Of a DNA stretch of 62,291 nucleotides, positions 56,025 through 62,291 are shown piece after piece; within the stretch, counting starts at the first letter, position 1; each line of letters starts with the position of its first letter. The DNA lies in NCBI RefSeq assembly GCF_039545035.1, contig NZ_BAABRO010000030.1, positions 1 to 62,291 on the forward strand, written 5' to 3'. The translations under genes were made by a program, and so were the position numbers. The DNA comes from Novipirellula caenicola. GTDB taxonomy: Bacteria > Planctomycetota > Planctomycetia > Pirellulales > Pirellulaceae. The notes beneath the pieces were generated by a model that searched no databases, had not been told where the DNA came from, and saw only the letters and a list, made by a program, of their open reading frames with translations.

Positions 56025-56418
56025 TTGCGTGGGGCCTGCGTGGCGGACGAATCGCCAATCGGACGGCGCTCAACGAACCTCAGGATAGCGACCGAAGGAA
56101 GCACGAGCAACAAACGACAATGAAGATTCGGAAACGCAGCGATCTAGCGGCGTGGCATTCCAGACGTTATTAACAACCACAGATACACGCAGATGCACAC
56201 AGATACGATTCTCGATCAACCACATCTGTGTCCATTTGTGTAAATCTGCGGTTAAGACCAACCTCGCATCGATCCGATGCGAAGGCCTGCACTACCAGGA
56301 AGTTCCAATGAAAGTGACCTTCGCCCGACACGATGTCGCTGCTGACGTGAACTGGGAAAAAACGTTCGAGACCTGGACAACGATTGCGACCCCAATAGGC
56401 TGCACACCATCGCCGCAA
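56025..56418. other. Cassette without a convincing gene
   Basis: The interval between attC sites 2 and 3. Minus-strand frames of 60-82 codons exist but look like shadows. It holds a 79-bp inverted repeat at 56175-56253. Confidence 0.55.
56175..56253. repeat. Inverted repeat, aaccacagat family
   Basis: Starts aaccacagatacacgcagat and ends atttgtgtaaatctgcggtt; the two halves pair over most of their length with atcagattct-type centre. A related element is at 59866-59939 (aaccacagataaacgc to gttcatctgtggtt). Dispersed inverted repeats of this type are usual in planctomycete intergenic DNA. Confidence 0.85.
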
Positions 56419-56502
56419 GAACGTCCAAAATCACCCGGTCACGACGAGAGATTCACTATTGACAAAACGCCCGACTTCGTGACGCGGGTGCATCTTCTGT
56501 TA
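56419..56502 (-). other. attC recombination site 3
   Basis: Left end GAAC, right end GTTATCC. Arm AAAT-CACCCG-GTCACGA (left) faces AGATGCACCCGCGTCACGA (reverse complement of right), so unpaired G and, seven bases on, unpaired C. It lies 14 bp from the stop codon of the gene at 56517. Confidence 0.9.
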
Positions 56503-56516
56503 TCCCGCAGCGAGAA

Positions 56517-57080
56517 TTACTCAAATGCCTTCATTGTCTCAGCCCAACGCTTTTTGTACCGCTTCAGGTTCTCGCCGCCGGCCGCATGGAAGTTAGTGAC
56601 CCCAAAAGTGAGCAAGCGTTGAGAAATAGGGTTTTGCATGTCGTCGGTAACCACCCATAGCTGCACGTTTTTGACACCGTTATCGTTTGCGATCTTTTTC
56701 CATTTCAGGAGTTGGGATTCAGCATCATCGACAGAGAAAACGGTTTGACCAAGCCTGATCCCATGAGTTGTGGGAATTGGAAAAAACGCAATGTCCATCG
56801 GCAACACAGATTCGCGTGTCATACCGTCAGCCGGAAAGATCCGAACAATTGCGCCATCTGCTTGCAGTTCTTTGAACTTGGCGTACCGGACAATATTGGC
56901 CGGCTGTTCTGCCGCTTGCTTCTCTAGCGTAAGTTTTGCAACAAGAGCTTCAAGTTCCCTGACGCGATTCTGAAGGATCGCAATACGATCTTCGGTCGTT
57001 TTCTCACTTTGCTGAGCGAACACCGACGTAGATGTCAGCGAAGCAACAACGAACGCAAACAGTGTTGTTGGTAGTTTCAT
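56517..57080 (-). CDS. Secreted coiled-coil hypothetical protein (cassette gene)
   Basis: A 187-residue protein with signal peptide (residues 1-23, SLTSTSVFAQQ) and a coiled coil of about 35 residues (RIAILQNRVRELEALVAKLT) before a small domain of unknown family. The ATG at 57080 is chosen because GGAG is five bases upstream; the frame extends 17 codons more. Flanked by attC sites 3 and 4. Confidence 0.75.
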   Translation of the reverse strand: MKLPTTLFAFVVASLTSTSVFAQQSEKTTEDRIAILQNRVRELEALVAKLTLEKQAAEQPANIVRYAKFKELQADGAIVRIFPADGMTRESVLPMDIAFFPIPTTHGIRLGQTVFSVDDAESQLLKWKKIANDNGVKNVQLWVVTDDMQNPISQRLLTFGVTNFHAAGGENLKRYKKRWAETMKAFE

Positions 57081-57115
57081 AAGGACTCCAAAGGTTTTAG
57101 CAGGCCTGAGCGGGA

Positions 57116-57198
57116 TAACGTCCGAAATCACGAGGATCGCGCGATGGACCTTCCATCGCCCAAGATCAGCTCACGATCTCCAGTGCATTTCATGGTTC
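57116..57198 (-). other. attC recombination site 4
   Basis: Left end GGATAAC, right end GTTC. Left arm GAAAT-CAC-GA-GGATCG faces GAAATGCACTGGAGATCG. The right end overlaps the stop codon of the gene at 57190, a common arrangement in cassettes, and the left end lies 36 bp from the start of the gene at 57080. Confidence 0.85.
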
Positions 57199-57669
57199 GT
57201 CGGCTTTATTGGCGCGGTAGCGACGGCCCAATCGAACACCGGCTTCCGCCGCCGCAAATACGCCCAGCGGCAGTAGCGTGAAGTTCCATGCGACAAATCG
57301 CATTATTCCTGGGTTGCCTCCGGTTGAAAGATTTCCAAAGATTGGACCCTCCAACGCCATGAAGGTCAAACCGAATATGCCAAACGCAACTGTGCACATC
57401 AACACCGGGCGAAGGGCAAATCGCGAGTGGGCAACGAATCCCGCGCAAATAGTGGCTGAGCCCCACAAGGTCCCCGCCCACATTACCTTGTAGCGTAGAA
57501 ATGGGCTGTCGAGTAACATCACGAGCGCAGCCCATACGACGACTGTTAGCCCGACACTCGAAGCGGCGGTTGCCATCATTCTCGCGATCCGCGAGACCGG
57601 TCCCCCCGGAGTGTCAGTGTGTTGGCTTTGGCTGTGTGATGGTGCGTACGGATTCGTCTGCATAGGCAT
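57190..57669 (-). CDS. Small membrane protein with MNPY-like start (cassette gene)
   Basis: A 159-residue protein with four membrane helices (VGLTVVVWAALVMLL, ATICAGFVAHSRF, VLMCTVAFGIFGLTFM, LLPLGVFAAAEAG). Its N-terminus QTNPYAPS is a common planctomycete opening. Start at 57669; a further ATG two codons on (57663) is equally good. The stop codon lies inside attC site 4, and attC site 5 is 33 bp upstream. Confidence 0.75.
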   Translation of the reverse strand: MPMQTNPYAPSHSQSQHTDTPGGPVSRIARMMATAASSVGLTVVVWAALVMLLDSPFLRYKVMWAGTLWGSATICAGFVAHSRFALRPVLMCTVAFGIFGLTFMALEGPIFGNLSTGGNPGIMRFVAWNFTLLPLGVFAAAEAGVRLGRRYRANKADEP

Positions 57670-57701
57670 TCGGTATCGTGGCCGCACAGCATCAGTCCGA
57701 C

Positions 57702-57784
57702 GAACGGGACCGATCACCGAGGACCGCGAGTAGAGTTTCCATGTCAAAACGCGACGCCCGATCCTTCGGCGCATCGGATGGTTA
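57702..57784 (-). other. attC recombination site 5
   Basis: Left end CGAAC, right end GTTA. The arm CCGAT-CACCGA-GGA pairs with CCGATGCGCCGAAGGA, with unpaired G and then unpaired A. The site is followed at 33 bp by the start of the gene at 57669. About 110 bp of unassigned sequence separate it from the next gene stop at 57899. Confidence 0.88.
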
Positions 57785-57898
57785 AAGAAAGGGCTGAGCT
57801 TCGGCTAATCACGCCCTCTCGTCCAGTTCGTTAAATGCAAATCATCGACAGAGATTCGGGTTCAATCTACGCGGTACGCGAAGGGAACCCCTTATTGG

Positions 57899-58258
57899 TT
57901 ATCCACCGTCCTGAGGGTTCTCAGCGTCAAGATATTGAATGTACACGATACGCTCGAGTGCAACGTACGCAGTTCGACCGGGGAATGCGACCTTAACCTC
58001 CGGACACTCGTCAGTGACGGTTCCCCCGAGAAATCGCTTACCGTCAATGTCGACGATCGCACAATTAACGAGCACTGTGTTGTCGCCGCCGTTTTCGCCA
58101 CCGGTGCCAAACGCGACCAAGGCGGGCCTGTCCCCTAAGCCTTGCAGGTTGACATGGCCTGCTGGGTCGCCTTCATCAGCCAAAGCGTACCTAAAGGTGG
58201 TCAGACCAATAAAGGTAACTGCGATCAATGCGAACGCGCAAGTCGTCTTGTACTTCAT
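57899..58258 (-). CDS. Small secreted protein (cassette gene)
   Basis: A 119-residue protein with a signal peptide (CAFALIAVTFIGLTTFRYALA) and a compact mature part containing one Cys pair (VNCAIVDIDG, TDECPEVKV) that may form a disulfide. No family recognised. Start 58 bp from attC site 6. Confidence 0.75.
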   Translation of the reverse strand: MKYKTTCAFALIAVTFIGLTTFRYALADEGDPAGHVNLQGLGDRPALVAFGTGGENGGDNTVLVNCAIVDIDGKRFLGGTVTDECPEVKVAFPGRTAYVALERIVYIQYLDAENPQDGG

Positions 58259-58312
58259 CGCTGGTTCCTAGATTGCGGTCAGTGCACAAGGTTGCACGAA
58301 TGGATTTTAGTC

Positions 58313-58402
58313 GGATAACATTACCGATCAGCCGGCGGCAACGGCCAATCACCCACTTCAAAACGCCCGCCTTCGCCGCTCGGTTGCATCGGATGGCTTC
58401 CC
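58313..58402 (-). other. attC recombination site 6
   Basis: Left end GGATAAC. The arm CCGAT-CA-GCCG-GCGGC faces CCGATGCAACCGAGCGGC, with unpaired G and unpaired A. The right core is degenerate (GGCTTCC where GTT is usual), so this site may recombine poorly. Confidence 0.82.
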
Positions 58403-58491
58403 GCTTTTCCGGCGGGCATTGACGCCAACCAAGTGATCGACGACGGCACAACTATAACGTGTGAAACAACAGCCAGTATATCCGCGTGAAG

Positions 58492-58773
58492 TCATCGTTC
58501 AGGCGTCTCGTTCGTATCTCGACGCGAGATCGCAGATGCAATGGCAACAATTGAGACACACAGTCCCGAATACACCAATCCAGGGAGCCAACCGACCACA
58601 ATTGATATGCCCGGCGCAAGGCTGTTGTATTCCGGATCAGTCGCAAGATTGTATTGAGCGCCCGCAACCATGAAAGTCCAAACAACGACCGTTCCGTATA
58701 GAATCGCGCGCCCCCTGCTGCGAATGACGATTGCAAGTATCGGTGGGAATAGTAGCGTCAGAGTTGCGAACAC
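58492..58773 (-). CDS. Small membrane protein (cassette gene)
   Basis: A 93-residue protein with three membrane helices (ATLTLLFPPILAIVI, AILYGTVVVWTFMVAG, GISIVVGWLPGLVY). The start is a GTG at 58773. Function unknown. It is 33 bp from the left arm of a broken attC site at 58806. Confidence 0.7.
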   Translation of the reverse strand: MFATLTLLFPPILAIVIRSRGRAILYGTVVVWTFMVAGAQYNLATDPEYNSLAPGISIVVGWLPGLVYSGLCVSIVAIASAISRRDTNETPER

Positions 58774-58805
58774 CGCGTCCAGTGGAGAGCCTCATTTGTG
58801 TCGGG

Positions 58806-58871
58806 GAACGTCGGTCGTCAGCGGGCACGGCCAATAGGATGTCCATTTGTAAACGCCATACGCCGTGCTCC
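58806..58871 (-). other. Broken attC site (left arm and start of right arm)
   Basis: Left end GGGGAAC and arm GTCGTCAGCGGGCACGGC, then after the loop GCCGTGCTCCG, where pairing would continue CTG(C)ACGAC. Instead the sequence turns into gggcgagtagaacggag, the junction shared by the intron-like repeats. So the element has replaced or displaced the distal part of the attC site. Confidence 0.75.
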
Positions 58872-59133
58872 GGGCGAGTAGAACGGAGTCTCTCGGATGT
58901 TAGGATACGCTTTGTGTTCACGGTTTGCCACGGATTTCTCCTTTGTGGTGCCACAATATTTGATCCTTGTCCAATTGATCACCGACCCCTCTAAGAACCG
59001 GACTGGCGCCGCCGGCTCCCAGCCCACACCTCGCACCTGGCATCACTTCGCACTCTTCAATCGCGATCAAGTCCGCGTCACCAGCACTTGCCCCGTGGAA
59101 ATCCATCTGATTCGCAGCGAATACCGCTCGCAA
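58871..59133 (-). mobile_element. Group II intron 3'-end-like repeat, copy 3
   Basis: On the minus strand a domain-V-like hairpin starts GAGCCGG at 59018 and ends GTCCGGTTC at 58995, here with its tip deleted, followed by TTAGAGGGG, a possible domain VI (GGTGATCAATTGGACAAGG) and a conserved tail ending TTCTACTCGCCCGG at the attC junction. Upstream (plus-strand right side) are the conserved blocks ccccgtggaaatccatctg and attcgcagcgaataccgctc. No reverse transcriptase frame is present, so this is only a 3' fragment. Confidence 0.55.
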
Positions 59134-59476
59134 ACACTGGCCCGCAAATCACGCCAATCACCGCGAATGAACATCTCACCGTCCAATGGTCGACGCGACT
59201 TAGCCACCACGAATGCAGTTAGACGCTAGCTTCGCAAATGATCAACCCCCAGGCAAAAACATGGGTGACAAAAAGATGAAGGCAGAACGATGAGGCACAA
59301 GATTCTTCGTCCTAAAAATCTTTCTGTCGCAACAATCTTTCTGTCTTACATTCGCCATCACCTGCCGCGCACTCCTTCACTCCTTCACTCCTTCACTCCT
59401 TCACTCCTCACTCCTCACTCCTCACTCCTCACTCCTCACTCCTCACTCCTCACTCCTCACTCCCACCCGCTCGTCT
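59134..59476. repeat. Composite dispersed repeat and tandem tract
   Basis: In order: cccgcaaatcacgccaatca (59144), acatgggtgacaaaaagatg (59258), tttctgtcgcaacaatctttc (59321), then (cactcctt)n and (cactcct)n tandem copies from about 59370 to 59463, and cccgctcgtcttcagacc just before a right-hand attC arm at 59489-59517 (ccacaacatgtgccccatggttc). The order matches the 53637-54857 region. Confidence 0.75.
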
Positions 59477-59620
59477 TCAGACCATGTCCAATCCACAACA
59501 TGTGCCCCATGGTTCCCCAGATTGCTGTAACGGGATATCGCTAACCACGGCGGTTGACGTGGATCCAATCATAGCGAGCGCAACGACCGCCAGTAAATCC
59601 GTTTGCAGACGCTCCATCAT
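59477..59620 (-). CDS. Possible small secreted cassette protein
   Basis: A 47-codon frame: MMERLQTDLLAVVALAMIGS and on to CCGLDMV. It opens with a signal-peptide-like stretch and its 3' end runs into a right-hand attC arm, as do other cassette genes here. Too short to be sure, and below the size of most tracks. Confidence 0.35.
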   Translation of the reverse strand: MMERLQTDLLAVVALAMIGSTSTAVVSDIPLQQSGEPWGTCCGLDMV

Positions 59621-60244
59621 GCATGAAGACCGTCTGAATCGCCGAAACGACCGCGATCAAGTCATCATCGCCAGCCAGCAAACAGTACGGATCAGGTGAC
59701 ACGCGTGGACATGCGTGCCATTACCTACCAGCCCTGCCGCGTGCTCGCCTGCTTCGGATGGTTCTGGCTAAACGGCTGGAACAACGCAGGTGCCCCATTC
59801 TCACCAGAGCCCAAAAGTGCGCCCATGTCCGGTGCCCGCAGCAACACTCTTGGCAGAGAACATGGAACCACAGATAAACGCAAATGGACGCAGAGCTTTA
59901 AATGGATGAATCTGTGTTCATCCGCGTTCATCTGTGGTTGGCTAAGTTATTGAGCCGAGAACCCCAGTGATCGACCACGCGGCAAGCCAGACTGAAGAAC
60001 AATCGCCACTGGAGACAGACACCGAACTCCGCGGGCAACACGCGGTAGCTGCCACGTCGAAGGCCCACAACCCCATTCCGCCACGCCCGCTCTTCCGCCA
60101 GTTGTTGATGGGGTTTGCGCAGGAGCAAACGGAGACAACAGAGTTCCAGTCGGCAATCCCACCGTTGACTCCGTTCCCTCCAGCGAGCCGCTGCACGGAC
60201 CACCGAGTGATCTATCGTCGCGGACCAGCGCGGGAAAAGGCAAG
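59621..60244. other. Gap with a dispersed inverted repeat
   Basis: No gene recognised. A 74-bp inverted repeat of the aaccacagat family lies at 59866-59939. The remainder has no recognised feature; several minus-strand frames are open but look like shadows. Confidence 0.4.
59866..59939. repeat. Inverted repeat, aaccacagat family, copy 2
   Basis: aaccacagataaacgcaaatgg on the left and gttcatccgcgttcatctgtggtt on the right are nearly complementary and would form a long hairpin. The first copy is at 56175. Confidence 0.85.
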
Positions 60245-60586
60245 CTAAACGACGCGGCTTACGATCGTTCGCACCGTCAAAAACCAAGCGTCACCAGGAG
60301 TGCGGTCGCAGACGGTCTGCGCAGCATCGCGAAACACAAGGCCCGCAGCCTCACTGGCAGACAATCTGGAAACGCACAGAGCGGCCCATTTGCTGGCTGC
60401 AACTCGGCACCCCGAGCCACCTCCGCCACCATCATCAGTCCTGCGGTCACGCGACAAGAAAGCAAAAGCCTTCGTAAATTCTCTGGGTGATCGCTGAATC
60501 TTCAAAGCGTTCCACCGGCCTTCTTGAACCAAGGCCTTGAACATCGGCTCCGCTCGTGCCTCGCTCCGCGATGTCAAAGCCTTCAT
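60245..60586 (-). CDS. Possible hypothetical protein downstream of the SMI1/KNR4 gene
   Basis: A 113-codon frame beginning six bases after the stop of the SMI1/KNR4-like gene, without a clear ribosome binding site. A Gly-rich stretch separates a basic N-terminal part from a C-terminal part of normal composition (SEAAGLVFRDAAQTVCDRT). No family recognised; it may be a second gene of the same cassette or a chance frame. Confidence 0.35.
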   Translation of the reverse strand: MKALTSRSEARAEPMFKALVQEGRWNALKIQRSPREFTKAFAFLSRDRRTDDGGGGGSGCRVAASKWAALCVSRLSASEAAGLVFRDAAQTVCDRTPGDAWFLTVRTIVSRVV

Positions 60587-60592
60587 TGTTAT

Positions 60593-61036
60593 CTACTCAA
60601 TGTACTGCTCGCACGTGCGAATGAACCCGTCGAGTCCCTGTTCGGCCAATTCTTGTATCGTATCGGTTTCGTGATCCCAGTAGCAGATCAGGCCAAAGGA
60701 GTCGTCTCCATCTGTGTTTCGACGATAGCCAAAGAATCCGCCCATCCCGTCACCAGCGAAGAAAAACAAATCCTGGCTGTTTGGATATAGCTGTTGGTAT
60801 TCGGCGTCTTCCCATTCATCAATCACGGATTGAAAAGTGTATCCGTCGCGGGATTCGACAGAGAAGATGGAGACCATATCACCAACTGGTGCCCCATCTG
60901 TTTCGCGCAGAAGGTCAGACAGTTCGTCAGGAATCGCCCCGTTCCGTTGAATGAATTCGGCGAGTGCAGACGCCGAGACTGGCGGATTGAAGTCCGTTTC
61001 TCCGTACGTTGCTGTAATGAGGTCTTTGTACTGCAC
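60593..61036 (-). CDS. SMI1/KNR4 (SUKH) family protein, cassette gene
   Basis: A 147-residue soluble protein of the SMI1/KNR4 (SUKH) superfamily: IPDELSDLLRETDGAPVG, the FFFAGDGMGGFFGYRRNTDG segment, and IQELAEQGLDGFIRTC at the end. Many bacterial members are immunity proteins that neutralise a co-encoded toxin, but lone ones are common. Here no toxin gene is visible beside it. The start is a GTG 22 bp after attC site 7, so it is very probably a cassette gene. Confidence 0.85.
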   Translation of the reverse strand: MQYKDLITATYGETDFNPPVSASALAEFIQRNGAIPDELSDLLRETDGAPVGDMVSIFSVESRDGYTFQSVIDEWEDAEYQQLYPNSQDLFFFAGDGMGGFFGYRRNTDGDDSFGLICYWDHETDTIQELAEQGLDGFIRTCEQYIE

Positions 61037-61057
61037 GGAAAGCCCGGGCTTGGTAGA

Positions 61058-61140
61058 TAACGGCGGTCGTCAGCGGGTACGGCCTATTGATTTTCTATTT
61101 GTAATTGCCTGATGCCGTACTCCGCTGCACGACATGGTTA
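61058..61140 (-). other. attC recombination site 7
   Basis: The clearest site. Left end GATAAC, right end GTTACCC. Left arm GTCGTCAGCGGGTACGGC; reverse complement of right arm GTCGTGCAGCGGAGTACGGC. The two match at every base except an unpaired G after GTCGT and an unpaired A after CAGCGG. The central loop is about 30 nt. The stop codon of the upstream gene (61163) is 23 bp away and the next gene start (61036) 22 bp. Confidence 0.93.
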
Positions 61141-61162
61141 CCCGCGTTTTGTACATTCAAGA

Positions 61163-61675
61163 TCATCGGGGCGGCCATTCACCGTTGTCTTTCATCTTTT
61201 GGATCGTTTGATTGATGTCTTCCATGAAGACAATCCCAATCAACCTCGCCCCAGAGTTCCGTAGTGATTCTAGCTGCGGAGTTGGTATGGAAGCAACAAG
61301 ATTGTCAACTGCGGAAGGCACTGATGTGTCGGCAAGACAAACACTAACGCTCCGGCGATCGGAGCCTGAGTCGAAATAGACGGTCGCCTGACCAGGGTCG
61401 TAGTCGTGTCGATCCAAAATATGAACCGAGAATTGCGTGGAGTACCAGTCGATCATGGTATCGAGGTCGGTATCAGCAATGAAGACAAGGCCCTCGTGGT
61501 AGGGATCGCGGAGATACTCGACGTCAAGTGGTTCGTGGTGTGAGGTCGTCGAGTGAAGGAAGTCGTCGAGCGTATCAAATTTGGTTTTAGGCATAGGTGT
61601 AGCGACGTCCGGACGCTGAGAATTGCAACCGACCAACAGCATGAGGAATATAAGCGAGTAGGTGAACGCTCTCAT
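61163..61675 (-). CDS. Lipoprotein of unknown function (cassette gene)
   Basis: A 170-residue lipoprotein: signal peptide with lipobox (MLLVGC at residues 12-17), then a soluble domain of unknown family with EYLRDPYHEGLVFIADTDLD and ISTPQL-type segments. The ATG at 61675 is chosen; the frame continues 12 codons more. It is flanked by attC sites 7 and 8. Confidence 0.75.
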   Translation of the reverse strand: MRAFTYSLIFLMLLVGCNSQRPDVATPMPKTKFDTLDDFLHSTTSHHEPLDVEYLRDPYHEGLVFIADTDLDTMIDWYSTQFSVHILDRHDYDPGQATVYFDSGSDRRSVSVCLADTSVPSAVDNLVASIPTPQLESLRNSGARLIGIVFMEDINQTIQKMKDNGEWPPR

Positions 61676-61736
61676 GAATGATTCGCTGGACGGTGCTGTT
61701 GATTGAGCCAACGTGCTGACTTTGTCTTCAGTCGGG

Positions 61737-61821
61737 TAACGGGAGCGATGTGCGGGCGGCGAAGGGTGATTGAGCCACTTTGCAAAAACGATGCCGCCGC
61801 TCCGTCACCATCGCATGGTTA
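61737..61821 (-). other. attC recombination site 8
   Basis: Left end GGGTAAC, right end GTTATCG. Left arm GCGATG-TG-CGG-GCGGC faces GCGATGGTGACGGAGCGGC, with an unpaired G, and two unpaired A. The left end is 62 bp from the start codon of the gene at 61675. Confidence 0.9.
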
Positions 61822-61886
61822 TCGCAGATCGCAGCAAGCTTGAATCGAGCATGGATGCGGTGGCGTTCCGCCCCGTGGGTGGCCCG

Positions 61887-62021
61887 TCAAGCAGACAACC
61901 GTTGGGATCGACCAGTGAGGCTAGTGTAACGGACTGCGATGACAAAATGTTGCACGATCACCAACGGGAATTTCGCTTGTACGCCAGCGTTGGAATGAAT
62001 TGCAAAACCAACGCAGGCCAC
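61887..62021 (-). CDS. Possible small cassette ORF
   Basis: A 44-codon frame with a GTG start, 15 bp from the left arm of a broken attC site and ending about 65 bp from attC site 8. It has the position expected of a cassette gene but too little sequence to judge (MACVGFAIHSNAGVQAKF and on). Confidence 0.3.
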   Translation of the reverse strand: MACVGFAIHSNAGVQAKFPLVIVQHFVIAVRYTSLTGRSQRLSA

Positions 62022-62035
62022 GCGGCTAGTTGCGA

Positions 62036-62106
62036 TAACGTCGGACATCACGGGGCACGGAGAGTTGACTGTCCATTACGAAAAAAGCCGCAAGCCGTGC
62101 TCCCGG
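62036..62106 (-). other. Broken attC site (left arm and start of right arm)
   Basis: Left end GATAAC, left arm ACAT-CACGGGGCACGG, loop, then CCGTGCTCC where the right arm begins. After that the sequence changes to cggcgagtagaacggag, the same junction as at 58871. A perfect parallel to the break at 58806-58871. Confidence 0.75.
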
Positions 62107-62291
62107 CGAGTAGAACGGAGTCTCTCGGATGTTAGGATACGCTTTGTGTTCACGGTTTGCCACGGATTTCTCCTTGTGGTGTCACAATATTTGATCCTTG
62201 TCCAATTGATCACCGAACCCTCTCAGAACCGGACTGGCGCCGTTAACGCATCCGGCTCCCAGCCGACACCTCTCACCTGGCATCACTTTGC
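62104..62291 (-). mobile_element. Group II intron 3'-end-like repeat, copy 4 (best preserved, cut by window end)
   Basis: On the minus strand at 62258-62226 is GAGCCGGATGCG, a small loop, then GCGCCAGTCCGGTTC: an outer 9-bp helix (with two G-U pairs), a two-base bulge (CA), an inner 4-bp helix and a short loop, the build of a group II intron domain V. It is followed by TGAGAGGG and a possible domain VI. The tail ends TTCTACTCGCC at the attC junction. The rest lies outside the window. Confidence 0.6.

Noticed and set aside
56152-56622. 156-codon plus-strand frame
   Set aside because: It covers an inverted repeat and an attC site and has no family.
59370-59463. Short regular repeats considered as a CRISPR array
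   Set aside because: Units are 7-8 bp in direct tandem without spacers; simple tandem repeat.
44013-62291. An integron integrase or transposase gene inside the window
   Set aside because: No frame with tyrosine-recombinase or complete transposase motifs was found; only an IS110 N-terminal relic.

Overview
The window looks like a chromosomal segment from a planctomycete of the Pirellulaceae (Rhodopirellula-like). The evidence is the set of lineage-typical families: a secreted sulfatase, a DUF1501 protein next to a PSCyt1/DUF1549/DUF1553 cytochrome-type protein, two DUF1559 pseudopilin-like proteins, a TIGR03067 protein, a kinase-WD40 fusion and many orphan secreted or membrane proteins. The family names are from recognition of the sequences; no search was run.

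Region 1 (1-18.7 kb) holds ordinary genes: tRNA-Leu(UAA), a hemerythrin-like protein, a metal-motif secreted protein, a CYTH protein, a TlpA-type thioredoxin, a two-domain ThiE, an SGNH hydrolase, tRNA-Arg(CCU), Dps, TspO, a DUF72 protein, a protease-propeller fusion, and the sulfatase/DUF1501/DUF1553 group. Gaps contain REP-like hairpin repeats and a sulfatase 3' remnant. Region 2 (18.9-26.1 kb) is a tightly coupled operon for a periplasmic (Tat-exported) molybdenum aldehyde oxidoreductase, PaoABC-like, with its XdhC-type maturation factor and a molybdenum cofactor nucleotidyltransferase. Region 3 (26.5-44.0 kb) has prfC, a metal-related cluster (Cys-rich protein, DUF1559, DUF4198, YHS-like lipoprotein), a Ser/Thr kinase with WD40 repeats, an MnmE-like GTPase that lacks the usual C-terminus, a zinc peptidase/ATP-grasp pair, prolyl oligopeptidase and ComEC.

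Region 4 (about 44 kb to the right edge) is very different: short orphan genes, nearly all on the minus strand, separated by long repeat-rich gaps. Between them I found eight imperfect inverted repeats of about 80-90 bp. Each has AAC/GTT-type ends (two have degenerate right ends), an unpaired G and a second unpaired base at a fixed spacing in one arm, and a gene start 14-62 bp beyond one end. These are the hallmarks of attC sites, so this is read as a chromosomal integron cassette array. The genes read right to left, so the integrase gene and attI should lie beyond the right edge. Several other attC sites are broken at one common position by a repeated element that carries a structure resembling domain V of a group II intron, accompanied by a composite dispersed repeat family. 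This array, with its intron-like invaders, is the most notable system in the window.
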